From the NCBI GenBank assembly GCA_017979445.1, contig CM030710.1, positions 12,200,248 to 12,264,247 of the forward strand: a stretch of DNA of 64,000 nucleotides, in the 5' to 3' direction. The position numbers and the translations under genes were made by a program. The notes beneath the pieces are model-generated. The model was given only the letters and a program-made list of their open reading frames with translations. It was not told the origin of the DNA and did no database searches. Shown piece after piece: positions 1 to 10,665 of this stretch. Every line of letters begins with the position of its first letter. Within the stretch, counting starts at the first letter, position 1. The stretch is from Akebia trifoliata. Its lineage: Eukaryota; Streptophyta; Magnoliopsida; Ranunculales; Lardizabalaceae.

Positions 1-1193
1 AAATAAATCATTTCGTCAATTTTCACAAAATTTGACAAAATTACGAGAAATGCTCTTCATAGGATCCACGATCATTTCACACCAAAAATTTATAAATGAC
101 ACATATTGATACTCCCATTGAATTCCTTATGAAAAATCGATTTCAAAAAATCCCAAAATATTAAAAAATAACCTCGAAATGCAAGAGTCCCCTTTAGGGG
201 CAAAACGATAATTTTTCAACCCTAAAAATTCAAAATTTTAAAATTAATAATTAAAATATTAATTAACATAAAGAGAAATCTTAATTAAAATTTTGACCAA
301 TTAAAACCAATTAATTAAACCCACGGGCCAACTTTTAAATAGTGGCCCATTTATTTAAATGGGTGCCCACCTGACATTTATTAAAAGACCCCTCCATTTG
401 GGATCCTAAAGAATTAAAGATATAATTAAGAGGATTCTCTAAAAAAACTTAAAAAATATATTCTTTCATTGTACGTAAGAATCAAATCCTAAGAACCTAA
501 TTTAAAATCCTAATCTAAGAAATCCAATTAAATCCTAATTAAACAACATTATCTTATCTAAAAGGAGACCTAGTCAAATCCTAATTCTTTAAAAAAAAAT
601 CTATAAATAGGAGCCTCCATAACCCAATCTCGCAAGTCAAGAGAAATCCTAAGAAAGAGAGGTCAGAAACACCCCTAGCCTTCCCAAAACCTTAAATCCG
701 AAGCTCCAACTTCTTACCTAACAACCAAATCATCTTTTTTACTAAAAAAAACCCAAAATTCCTCAAAAAACACCCAGAAACCTTCTAAACAACCAGAACA
801 TCTAGAAAACACTCAAATCTAGGAGAAAAGGACCTCATCTTGAAGATTAGAAATAGATCTAGGGACATAAAAAAAAGAAAAACTTACATAAGGACGCTCT
901 TCGCCAACACTGAGGGAATAAAAATGACCTAAAAAGGTAATATTTTATTTTAATTTTTAGGTCATTTTTACCAATGTAATAATTTTTAGAAAAAGTAGAG
1001 ACCAACGTTTGCTAGGCGGGATCGGTGCCTAACACTTTCCGATATCGTAACATGATCCCCGAACCCTTTTTTTTCGTAGACTAGTATTTTTTCGATTTTG
1101 AGTCATGTTCGATTCCTAGACCATAATAACTAGGTGGTGACTCCCAAACCCAAAAAAACTGATCTGCAAACCCGCGGATCGAGGGCGCTTTCA
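1..1193 (+). repeat. Element 1 5' LTR (left end outside window)
   Basis: Aligns with 14921-16105, the 3' LTR of the same element. It ends with ..GGGCGCTTTCA and is followed by one base and the primer site. It contains a TATA box at 601-610, a conserved GGTGCCTAACAC block near 1026, and a U5 copy of the primer-site start (TGGTGACTCC, 1134-1143). Confidence 0.85.
601..610 (+). promoter_or_regulatory. LTR TATA box
   Basis: CTATAAATAG. The same motif recurs at the matching position in the 3' LTR (15496-15505) and, on the minus strand, in the LTRs of element 2 (40786-40795, 57383-57392) and in the solo LTR (52904-52913). Conservation across all five copies marks it as the retroelement promoter core. 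Confidence 0.75.
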
Positions 1194-1194
1194 G

Positions 1195-1212
1195 TGGCTA
1201 CTCCGCTGGGGA
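1195..1212 (+). other. Primer-binding site, tRNA-Arg type
   Basis: TGGCTACTCCGCTGGGGA starts one base after the LTR end. It is complementary, with one mismatch, to the 3' end expected for a plant tRNA-Arg (CCA tail included). tRNA-Arg priming is characteristic of Ogre-type elements. The homologous site of element 2 is at 56759-56776 and has the same one-base spacer. Confidence 0.75.
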
Positions 1213-2262
1213 TTTTGAGAATCAAACGTGAAAAAAGTCCCAAATATTAATGCATTGCCAAATAGACCTAATTTTTGTGTTATTTTTTTATTTTATTTTG
1301 TTTATGTGTTTATTTATTTATTTTTCTTTAAATTTTATTATTTTTGTTCTTATGGCATCATTTGATTGGATTTTGAGTATGATATTTTGGAATATTATGG
1401 TTCGATCAAGAGTCACTTGGGATAATCCTAAATAATTTAAGAGGTTAGTTTTATTGAAGGTGGAATGATGGTTGTTGAACATTTGAGATTTTAAAAGAAA
1501 AATATAAAAAAAATTTATTTACTATTTCTTTAATTATTTTTGGAGGTACGTGCGTCTGATTTTTGGCAATTTAAAAAAAAATTCTTTGCATAAAGGACGT
1601 GTTGTTAGCAACATTAACAAATTTTTTAGAGGGGGTGGTGTGCCGTTCGAAGAAAGTGATTTTTACTATTTTCATCTTCTTCTCCACATATGAGAAAGAA
1701 GAAACAGCAAAAATAAGAAAAATAGACGCCTTTCTCTTCTTTGATTCTCTCTCTCTTTCTCTATTTTAAAGTTGTTTTTTTTTCTCTCTCTTGAGAGTTA
1801 TAGATTAGAAACGAAGAGATCGAAATCCTAGCTTTCATATTCGTTTTTCGCTGTTAGGTTTTTGTTTGTTTTTTTGGGGCGAATTTTTAGGTACCTTTTC
1901 GCATTTTGATCTGTGAAGGAGATTTGAGTTTTTGATCCATCATTTTTATTCTATATTGTTCTTCTTGTTCTGATCTATCTTTCGATCTATAACTTTTCTT
2001 TGAGTTTTCTAGATTAGATTTACGTTCGGCGTTTAATCTCAGTTTGAGTTTCGAATCTCTACGAAGATCTTTAACGATATTTCTTGATCTCTCTTATTTC
2101 AATCTATTAAATCTAATCATAAGATGTGGATATTATTGTATTCCTTCCTAAAAAGCAAGAAAATTCGAGCCAAGTTCGATCCACGTTTTTTATGATTTAT
2201 TGCTCGATTCATCTTTGGTTTCGAATTCAATTTCAACAAAAAAAAAAGTGTTGAGTGTGCGT
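1213..2262 (+). other. Element 1 leader, AT-rich, no gene seen
   Basis: 1213 to about 1560 is recognisably homologous to the minus-strand sequence 56758-56460 of element 2, so it is retroelement leader. From about 1650 to 2230 the text resembles a plant 5' UTR: CT-rich runs, T-rich stretches and no long ORF. The 61-codon ORF at 1250-1435 lies in homologous non-coding leader and is not supported as a gene. Confidence 0.6.
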
Positions 2263-2420
2263 GTGTTGCTGGCAGCATGTTAGGTAAATTGGCCACTCAA
2301 AGGGCTATTGAATTAGATCCTCAGAGTGTAGGAATTTATATCTTGCTATCAAATTTGTATGCTGGGATTAGTATGTGGAATGAGATCGAGGAAAAAGGGA
2401 GCAGAAGGGGTGTTTGGTTA
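2263..2420 (+). pseudogene. PPR protein fragment (C-terminal E-type region), frameshifted
   Basis: Translation from 2277 reads through AIELDPQ, then IYILLSNLYA, then MWNEI, and ends near GSRRGV. This is the hallmark order of the E motif after the last repeat of PLS-class pentatricopeptide repeat proteins. The preceding VLLAAC signature is present but in another frame (2263-2280), so there is a frameshift at about 2277. Known: intact PPR proteins bind organellar RNA and act in editing and processing. Here only about 50 codons remain and no other PPR repeats are visible. It lies in the leader of element 1, so it was probably captured by, or inserted into, the retroelement. Non-functional. Confidence 0.75.
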
Positions 2421-3514
2421 TTGTTTTAATGTTGTTTCTATTTTAGTGGGTTGCGTTGAGTTGGGTTTGTGCTGTAGATTGGATAGAAAATGATTTTAAA
2501 GTTGTTTTACCCAAACAAACTTTGGAAGGGACCCACATTTTTACTGGACTTACATCTTTAACAAAAAAAAAAAAGCTATGTTTTTCGGCACCTCAATTCT
2601 TTACATTATTTCTTATTTTTTTCAATGTGGGTCTGACTTCAAATGTGGATGGCCTCAAGCAAAGCTAACCTTTCTAACCTAGTAAGATTTCCTACTTACT
2701 AAGGGTAGTTGAGTTCACCGTGTGCCACTTAAAATCACCATCCAATGTCATTGGCTTGTGGAAACCAAAACTTAAAGAACTTTCAAAAGAAAATTTTTAA
2801 GAAAAATAATTAATTTTTATTTTGAATTTTAATCTTAGATTCGAGATTTCGTAATAGCTCATTTTCAAAAACCTTGGATCAAAGCTAAAAAAAATTAATG
2901 TGAATTTTATTTTTGGATCCAAAATTTTCCATCAGAATCTATGAGGTTGTGACATTGGATTGCAGACATGATGAACCACGTGGCCTAATTACCCTTAGTA
3001 ATTTTGAAATCTTAATGGGTTAGTCGAGATAATCTAAGTTCTCATTGAGAAACTTGTTGAGTCATAAATTCAAAAATGCAAAACTGCCAAAAAAAAAAAA
3101 AAGAGAAAAAAGAGAGTCACCACTCCTCCACATCTATCATTCTATCATTAATTTAATATTTGTTGAAATCTCAATTTGTTTTGGGTTGCCCAAAGTGATC
3201 TTTGATTGGACCATATTAAAAAAAAATTTGTTTTGGTTCATTTTTGTAAAAAAAAAAGAAGAGTTTTTTGTGCCTATCTCAATGGTTGATTATTTGTGTG
3301 TTATCTTAATTGATCATTTTCATTTTATTTTTGCACTATCCTGATTGATTGTCTATCTAATATGCCATGATCTGATTGATATATTTTGTGATGTGCATAC
3401 TTTGATCTCGAACTGGATGTTATAGATATTTTTGTATTTCTTGATCAATATTTATTTGATATCCATGCTTTTATGATTTGATATGGCCCATCGACCCATT
3501 CATATAAAAAATGC
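2421..3514. other. Non-coding stretch, no feature recognised
   Basis: AT-rich sequence between the PPR fragment and the chromovirus insertion, with several homopolymer runs. Short ORFs (2456-2668, 3045-3344) have low-complexity translations and no domain I recognise. Presumably element 1 leader. Confidence 0.5.
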
Positions 3515-3519
3515 CCCGG

Positions 3520-4093
3520 TGTAACGACCAAATCATCTGTCACCTAAAGTTAGGTGTAAGCTCGCCCCGGAGCTACCCGGGAGCACCCATGTAATACTAT
3601 GTAAGGCTCGTTATGAAGCCATGACAGCCCCTGTACCAGGGCATATCTGTTAGCTTAGGGTACATGTCAGCCCTGTGCTAGGGCATCCTTGTTAGCTTAG
3701 TGGCATTTTAGTAATAAGGGAGTATGACCGGCCTCCACTTTTGATGTTTACTTCTGGAAACCTAGAAAGGGAAAGATATCTACCTTGTAGGAAGGGTGTC
3801 AGTGCTATCCCAATCCCCGGCCCACACCCACGTTGTTCGAGCCCAGCTCTGTGGAAGTCCCGCGTGTCATAGGATCATCATTTGCTTGTAACGCATCTAT
3901 TGCTTTTGTAACGCGTTGCACCGTGTACTTCAATATTATATCAACAAAGTTGCCTCTGAGCTTTGCCTCGTGTTGCCTCGTTTACTTGTTTGCTAACTAC
4001 GTGTGTGTGGCGTACGATCATTTTACAGCCTTGCAAGTGGAATTGACCCCCTTACGCCGCACGACCCCGCTTTGAAAGAATAAGGCCGTGACA
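3520..4093 (+). repeat. 5' LTR of chromovirus
   Basis: 574 bp, TG...CA ends, almost identical to 6971-7544. The few visible differences are scattered substitutions. Confidence 0.93.
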
Positions 4094-4095
4094 GT

Positions 4096-4106
4096 TGGTA
4101 TCAGAG
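4096..4106 (+). other. Primer-binding site, initiator tRNA-Met type
   Basis: TGGTATCAGAG begins two bases after the LTR. It matches the classical plant retrotransposon primer site complementary to initiator tRNA-Met, and differs in type from the tRNA-Arg sites of the surrounding Tat-like elements. Confidence 0.85.
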
Positions 4107-4178
4107 TTATAGTTGTTTGAGCACAATTGGTTTCCCCCCTAGCTCTTCCCCTGAGATTTCATTTAGTTCACGCGAACG

Positions 4179-5400
4179 ATGGCAAGAGGAACTACTAGTA
4201 TCGTAGACCAACCCGCTCCAAACACACCACCACCACGTACAAACAAGGAACGCATTGAGGTATTGGAGGAAAAGATAGGTATGCTATCCGGTATTGTTGA
4301 TGGTATTGCGCAAATAGATGATCGCTAGAGCACGCTGGAAGAAAGATCTGAGACATTCAGAGCTAGAGTGATAGCCCTTGAGGATGATACCCGAGACAAC
4401 CTAGCCGTCTTACAGGAACAGATTATATAACTCACTACAAAAGTAGGTCTCCTAGTCCGCACCGTCGGTAACGAACGGCCTATCAATAGTGAAGTTTCTC
4501 CCTCATGCTTGCGAGTACCCGAGCCACGTACCTTCGATGGCGTCGCGATACGAAAGAGCTCGAGAATTTCCTATTCGACATGGAGCAGTACTTCTGTGCA
4601 GTTCGTCCAAATTCCGAAGAGGTAAAAGTAACAACTGCTTCTATGTATCTTGCAGGTGACGCCAAGCTATGGTGGCGGACAAAGTACACCGAGATGGAAA
4701 GTGGCCAATGTTCCATCGATACATGGGAGGACCTCAAGAAAGAATTGAAGCACCAGTTCTTACCAGAGAACATGGAGTTCATTGCCCGCAGAAAGTTGAG
4801 GCAACTCTAACATACAGGTACAGTTCACAAGTACGTCAAGCAGTTTTCCGTCGTGATGCTTGATATCCATGACATGTTAGAGAAAGACAAGTTGTTCTCG
4901 TTCCAAGAAGGACTCAAGCCTTGGGTTCAAATAGAGTTCCAACGGCAACGTGTGGAAGATCTCGCATCTGCAATTGCAGCAGCCGAGCGGTTGACTGATT
5001 ATACTCCCGTGGGAGGGAGCCAACAGTATGTACATCCTCAATCGAAGGGTTACTACCAGCAACCAGAGTACACAAAGAAGTCTTCGAATGGCAAGAATGG
5101 AGGACATAGGAAGAGTTCCAGTCCGGGATCCTCACGGAACTCATCTCTTTCACAGATCAGAAGTACCTCGCCAGTCAAGCGTCGTCACAAGCATGGATGT
5201 GTTTTGTGTGGTGGGCCTCACAAGACATTTAAGTGCCAACAGCGAGCCAAACTGACTGCACTATTAGCTTCCCAGTGTGACCCTAGTCACGAGAGTACGA
5301 GTGGGCGAGATCATGAAGATTCTCTTCACATGGGAGCCTTGCATCTTTTGAATGCAATGAAGCAGACATCTGAGACTCAAAATAGCCAGAAACGAAAGGG
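4179..5400 (+). pseudogene. gag polyprotein of chromovirus, broken
   Basis: Starts at ATG 4179 with a proline-rich N-terminus and a heptad-like charged region. In-frame stops occur at about 4326 and 4428, a frameshift near 4540, and another stop at 4808-4810, with the same frame reopening afterwards. The capsid region is clear at 4545-4960 (ENFLFDMEQYF, LWWRTKY, then LKPWVQIEFQR). A zinc knuckle of the form C-x2-C-x3-H-x4-C is at about 5200-5240 (CVLCGGPHKTFKC). Known role: capsid formation and RNA packaging in cytoplasmic particles. This copy cannot give a full product. Confidence 0.85.
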
Positions 5401-5878
5401 TCTTATGTATGTCGATATTGAACTTGGTGGGAAGACCACCCAAGCAATGGTTGATACAGGAGCAACACACAGCTTCATTACCCCTGCAGAGGCGAAGCGT
5501 CTCAATATCAGGCTCAATAAGGGTTCAAGTCGTATGAAAGCTGTAAACTCCCAAGCCACTCCTAACCAAGGTTCGGCCAAGTCAGTGTCCGTCAAGATAG
5601 GTACATGGAAGGGTAAGCTTGATTTACTCGCAGTTCTGCTCGATGAGTTCAGAATGGTAATTGTGATGGATTTCATGTGACAGAACAGGGTTGTACCGAT
5701 GCCATTCACCAACACCTTGGGCATGCTAGGTGAATGTCCAAGCTTTGTTCCCGTCTCCACAGGCAAGGAAGAGGGAAAATTGATTTCAGCCATTCAGGTG
5801 AAGAAAGGGTTGAAGAAAGGTAAGCAACCGTACATTACTTCCTTGAGAGTTGAAGCCGAAGAGCAGGACCATAGTTAA
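5401..5878 (+). pseudogene. Retropepsin-type protease region of chromovirus
   Basis: In the same frame as gag. The active-site motif DTGATHSFI lies at about 5453-5480, preceded by MYVDIELGGK, and hydrophobic strands follow to 5677. A TGA at 5678-5680 and a TAA at 5876-5878 interrupt the frame, but the text between them keeps the spacer expected between protease and RT (VPMPF, then VPVSTGKEEGKL). Known role: aspartic protease that cleaves Gag-Pol. The catalytic Asp is intact, but the reading frame is not. Confidence 0.8.
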
Positions 5879-5932
5879 ACTCCCATACAAGTTACACAGG
5901 TTTTAGTAGAAGTTGATGACGAGATAGCGAAT

Positions 5933-6300
5933 TTGCTTCCGAAGATACTACAGCCATGTAGGTCGAATGATCATCAGAATGAATTGCTACCTGTTGCCAC
6001 ACCTCTTATAGAGAGGCCTTACAGGATGAATCTTCCAAGACTAGCTGAGTTGAGCAAGCAACATAAGTATGGGTCTTCGCGATGTTGTATCGATTATCGA
6101 GCAGTGAGGAAGATCACCATCAAGAACAAGTATCCTATCCAGTAGAGTGCCGACTTATTTGATAAGCTTGGGACAGCCAAGTGTTTTTCAGAGTTAGGTC
6201 AGAGATCAGGTTATTATAAGATTCAAGTTGCAGAAGAAGCCCCTCAGCCACTTAGTCAGAGTGTCAGCAAGAATTGGGATGTACCTCAGAGTGTTGTCAG
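5933..6300 (+). pseudogene. Reverse transcriptase remnant of chromovirus
   Basis: In the gag frame, motifs of the RT fingers appear: PYRMNLPRLAELSKQ, then CIDYRAVRKITIKNKYPIQ, then SGYYKIQVAEE. The segment that usually separates the first two is missing (a small deletion), and a stop lies at 6143-6145. The YVDD catalytic box, thumb and RNase H are absent because sequence jumps to integrase remnants after about 6300. Inference: a large deletion removed the middle of pol. Confidence 0.8.
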
Positions 6301-6427
6301 CGTCAGAGATTCAAGAGTCACAGGGAAGTTATGGAATGGATCGTGCAGACTACTTAGATTCCAGTTTGATTTTTCGAGCAGTGTACATCGTCAATCAGTT
6401 TGGCCAACGGAGAAATTCAGTTCTGCG

Positions 6428-6940
6428 TTGGAGTATTTTAGGCATCTTGCCAATGCCAATCATGAGAATTGGGCGAATTTATTCAATTCCACCACTCAGA
6501 AGAACTCTTTCTCCAACACGAGTACTTTTGAACTTATATCAGGCCAACAGTGTTTAACTTCTCACACTATTGTTTCAGGTTACAGGAGACATAGTCCAAG
6601 GACGTACATGTTTGCTAAACTCTGGTTATCGTACAGGTTACGCAGCATTCACTCTGTCATCCATGCAAGAAGTCTCAAGCCGTACCAAGCAGATCCAAGA
6701 GATCCTGCGCGCAGAATTCCAACACGTACCACTTCTCATTCAGCTTTTCAGCCAGAGCGTGTTGTCGACAAAGTTCTCGAAGATGTCATTTCAGCAGCAG
6801 TTCCATCTAGTAACAGCAGCAGCAGCACGTGGAGTACTTTGTCACACAGGACATGCCAGAATTTGAAGCTACACAGGAGAGTGCAGAGAACCTACAACCT
6901 TTCAAGTAGCCGATTAAAGAGTTTGCCAGGTCAATACGAC
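6428..6940 (+). pseudogene. Integrase C-terminus and chromodomain remnant of chromovirus
   Basis: The plus-strand ORF shows EYFRHLANANHENWANL and GQQCLTSHTI, then FAKLW, SLKPYQADPRDPARR and ERVVDKVLEDVI. Their order matches the end of gypsy integrase, the GPY/F-like C-terminal part, and the start of a chromodomain. The catalytic core is largely lost and the tail is out of frame. Known: integrase chromodomains of chromoviruses bind modified histones and direct insertion to heterochromatin. Clade within chromoviruses undetermined. Confidence 0.7.
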
Positions 6941-6958
6941 GAGGACGTCTACAGAATA

Positions 6959-6970
6959 GGTCGGGGAGAC
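6959..6970 (+). other. Polypurine tract of chromovirus
   Basis: GGTCGGGGAGAC abuts the 3' LTR. Purine-rich with two pyrimidines. The position is right for second-strand priming. Confidence 0.6.
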
Positions 6971-7544
6971 TGTAACGACCAAATCATCTATCACCCAGAG
7001 TTAGGTGTAAGCTCGTCCCGGAACTACCTGGGAGCACCCATGTAATACTATGTAAGGCTCGTTATGAAGCCATGTCAGCCCTCGTACCAGGGCATATCTG
7101 TTAGCTTAGGGTACATGTCAGCCCCGTGCCAGGGCATCCTTGTTAGCTTAGTGGCATTTTAGTAATAATGGAGTATGACCGGCCTCCACTTTTGATGTTT
7201 CATTCTGGAAACCTAGAAAGAGAAAGATATCTACCTTGTAGGAAGGGTGTCAGTGCTATCCCAATCCCCGACCTACACCCACATTGTTGAAGCCCAGCTC
7301 TATGGAAGTCCCGCGTGTCATAGGATCATCATTTGCTTGTAACGCATCTATTGCTTTTGTAACGCATTGCACCGTGTAATTCAATATTATATCAACAAAG
7401 TTGCCTCCGGGCTTTACCTCGTGTTGCCTCGTTTACTTGTTTGCTAGCTACGTGTGTGTGGTGTACGATCATTTTATAGGCTTGCAAGTGGATTTGACCC
7501 CCTTGCGCCGCACGACCCCGCTTTGAAAGGATAGGGCCGTGACA
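6971..7544 (+). repeat. 3' LTR of chromovirus
   Basis: 574 bp, same length and ends as 3520-4093. Followed by the target duplication CCCGG (7545-7549). Confidence 0.93.
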
Positions 7545-7549
7545 CCCGG

Positions 7550-8300
7550 GCATACCCTACCTTATTTTGCACACACCACTAGCACATTTATTTTGTTGCA
7601 TTGCACGAATGCATGTCCCTTATAGCCAACATGACACTAGTGAGTAGCCCGATCTCTTCGGAGATGCGACGTTATTCATGAAAATCACAACTCCAGTCAC
7701 GTACCTTAGGGTATATAAAACTGGGGCATCAGTACCATTCGATCAGGTGACACTGAAAGGTATATCGATGTACCTATGTTGGAGTGACCTAAGCCTTTGT
7801 CCTATTGTAAACTGCAAAGTCACATGTCTCAATTTCCAACCCTAGACTCATACTTATACGGTATATCAAAGTTAATCTAGGTTCACCAACTGCACTTCTT
7901 AGTTAAAACCAATGCCTAAGTGAGATCCTACCCCGATATATTACAGTACAAGGGGGATATACTACGTCTATTCCAGACGAGAGGTGACTTAAGAGTGCCC
8001 TTTCTCAGCATTGTGCGCCACCTCTCAAATGGGGATTAAACTGACTACTTTTGACTTTAGAGATTTGAGTTGGAATTTTAGATTATCACCTATACGGTAT
8101 ATCAAACCAAGTTACCATGTACCGTCAGATTGAGTACGCTCGAGAGGTATATAGGTGCACTTGGGCAAGGGTGGCAAGATAAATTGCATTGCACGTAGTA
8201 AACCTAGAGTCTAGGAACATTTTTATGAGTCACGACCCAAACCGACTATGGGTGTTCCTGGGTTGTTCTATTCAATCCAATTAACAGTTAAGTGGACGAA
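7550..8300 (+). repeat. Conserved leader block shared by elements 1 and 2
   Basis: This stretch is an inverted copy of 54450-54078 plus 52303-51880, where it is split by a solo LTR. Similarity is high for non-coding DNA. Identical runs include CCTCTCGAGCGTACTCAATC in the minus-strand copy. Motifs of the type GGTATATC recur at about 7758, 7860, 8097 and 8148. No ORF of note. It is the 5' leader of these Ogre-like elements. Function unknown. Confidence 0.75.
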
Positions 8301-9780
8301 CCGGTCTAGATCGTTCAAACTAAACCCACAATATCGGTCTGACCCAATGTGTGAAATATAAATCAATTGGCCTAATCAACAAATAGATCAAACTAATCAA
8401 CACCAAACCAGTTGGACCAATTGGTTTTACTTTCAAAGATTCAGACTATTTTATACCAAAAGATTCGATCTTAGGATCAAATTAATTTGTCTAATCAAAG
8501 GTTCTATCCTAATCAGGGGTAGACCCGTGACAAACCTTTATCAGCTTCTTGGTTACTATAGACTTATAGTGCATTTAGATTCAACATTTTCCACCGAACT
8601 TGACTAATTTATATCAAAATTTTAATCATGTGGTTAAGAGTCAAACCTTCAAAATCAATGGTTATTCTTGGTTTACTTTCATAATTGCTACTAGACGTTT
8701 TAAACCCCTATCTATGCCACTTTGGATCCATCAAAAAAGTCGTCTAGCCAAAGTACCAATGTCAAGTCCATGTAATCTAACCTTGTACCATAATATTATG
8801 TCCAAGGACCTCTTCGCTTTGTAGATAAGCGTCCCTGAGTTTTCTTATAATTTCAATCAAGTTTTCATTAGTCTTTAAATTCAGTTACGTTAGTCATTCT
8901 TTAATTTTTGAGTTTTAGTCAAGTTTGTCAGTCTATGTTTTTTAATTTTAATAAAATATAGAAGCTTTTGATTATCATACATGCAATATAATGATGTGAA
9001 CATAAAATTTGACATGAGGAATGACTCAAGACTCACTAATCAAGCTTGATAAATATTGAAATTAAATAATACACTCAAAAAGTGCAAATGAGTACTACAT
9101 TATCTTCAAGGAAACGTGAGAGAATAATAAACTTATTTGAGAAATTCAACAACATTCCTACATGGCCTCATGAGGATATATTGATAGATTGTACCAAAAT
9201 AGATCAAGGCATAAAGTTAAGGGTGAACTTCAAAATTAAAGATTATTGATCAAGAATGATGTAGTTGAAACCATCGACAAAGGTGATAAGATACACAATA
9301 ATGGATTCATCATGTTTTTCAATCAAGAGAGAAGAGTTCTCATTCATGAAAGAATAAAAGATTTTCTTGAAGTTCTAGAAGAGTTGAATAGTTAAATACA
9401 AAAGAACTCAATCATACTCAATTTCATAGAAGAAGACTTTACTCGCCAGAGCAATCAAGACATCGAGTTTCCTAAACTTTTACCAAATCAAGTAGCATTT
9501 CTCTAAAGAAGGCCTTCTTTGGTTGAACCATTTTCCTGTCTTACCAAGAAAAGATAACTTCTTTAGCCCCTTGCAGCCTCTAAAAAATCAATAGCTTCTT
9601 CTTTTTAAACCACACCAACCAACCTTAGGAGGGAATCTTTGTATGAACTACGTTTTGACTTGATCCCAAAAGAGAAAAGAAATATTTGAGGTACGTAGGC
9701 AACCTGAGAAGTTATTTCAAGCCTGGTCACGTAAAAAAATTATTCTCTTAAGAAAAATGTCATCCAAAAGGAAAATCTCC
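8301..9780 (+). other. Element 1 interior, no intact gene
   Basis: The 74-codon ORF at 8600-8824 has no recognisable domain. Around 9090-9500 the text looks like decayed coding sequence with many stops, but I cannot assign a family. Gag, RT and integrase of the Ogre type, expected here, are absent. Confidence 0.5.
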
Positions 9781-9794
9781 TATTAAAAGGTTCA

Positions 9795-9965
9795 AAAGAA
9801 AAGAATGCCAAACTAAACGCATTAGAAAAAGAGAATAAAAAGAATTGACAGAAAAGAAAATAATGCCAAACTAGGGGCATTAAAAAAATGAGTTAAAAGA
9901 ATTTATAAAAAAGAATGCCAAACTAAGGGCATTAGAAAAAAAAAAGAATATGAAACTAGGGGCAT
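9795..9965 (+). repeat. Short repeat array with GCCAAACTAGGGGCATT core
   Basis: The core occurs at about 9808, 9864 and 9917, and in shortened form near 9948, with A-rich spacers of 30-40 bp. The reverse complement (ATGCCCCTAGT) appears singly in elements 2 and 3 (about 42898, 62765), so it belongs to the 3' non-coding region of these elements. Confidence 0.6.
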
Positions 9966-10084
9966 TTTGGGAAAGTTGAGCCTTTATACCTTTTCTTTCT
10001 AAATCATGTCTTAAGCCCACCTATTAAGTCCCCCTGAATGCTAATTGACTCGATTAAGGTGCAAAAAACCAAGAAGTTGAAAAA

Positions 10085-10395
10085 AGAAGCCCGCTAGGTT
10101 GAAAACCTGAAAATGCGACTTAGACAAAAATTAGGGTATACAAAAAAAGAAAAATCCTATTTAGTTGTCGAGTTGGCTATTCAAGAACATCGAGAAAAAA
10201 AGAAACTTACTAAGTCAAAAACCCAAAAGGGTGACCTAGGCAAAAGTTAGGGCATAATCATAAAAAAAGGCTTTCTAGGTTGAAAACTTGAAAATGTGAC
10301 CTAGGAAAAAATCAAAGGATCATCAGAAAAAAGAAAACAAAGTCCGTTAGATTGAAAACCTGAAGAAGCGATTTAGGCAAAAATTAGGACATCTT
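10085..10395 (+). repeat. Diverged ~45-bp repeat, four copies with spacers
   Basis: Units near 10098, 10214, 10273 and 10348 share AGGTTGAAAACCT, then a CGACTTAGGC-like part, then AAAATTAGGGCAT. AGGTT/AACCT can pair as a small stem. Related units lie on the minus strand in element 3 (63740-63912), so it is a conserved part of the post-pol region. Confidence 0.65.
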
Positions 10396-10665
10396 CAAAT
10401 AGGGGGAAAAGTCTCATCAAGAAGGAAAATTCAGAAGAAAGTTTATGTAGAAACTAAGAAATACAGAATCATTCAAGCCACAACATTCGACGAAAACAAT
10501 GTTGAGGTTGAAGAAACTCAAAAGTCAGCTTTAACATTGTAAGATCTTTAAGTGTATGTTTACTTGTCTAAGTGTTTGCCAAAGGGAAGTGTAAAACCAT
10601 CGACCACTTTGAAGAGAAAGATCTTCTATTTTGATAGTTATCAAGATTTTAAGTCCAACTCAAAC

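Larger units (their letters stand above)
3520..7544 (+). mobile_element. Chromovirus-type Ty3/gypsy element, internally deleted
   Basis: Seen: two 574-bp LTRs (3520-4093, 6971-7544), both starting TGTAACGACC and ending GTGACA. They are flanked by the perfect 5-bp duplication CCCGG (3515-3519 and 7545-7549). The primer site TGGTATCAGAG lies at 4096-4106 and a purine-rich tract ends at 6970. Gag, protease, RT and integrase/chromodomain remnants follow in the normal gypsy order. Only part of RT is present, and RNase H and most of integrase are missing, giving 4.0 kb in total. Gag has in-frame stops and at least one frameshift. Inference: a dead internally deleted copy that inserted into element 1. 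The near-identical LTRs suggest it is younger than its host. Confidence 0.92.
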
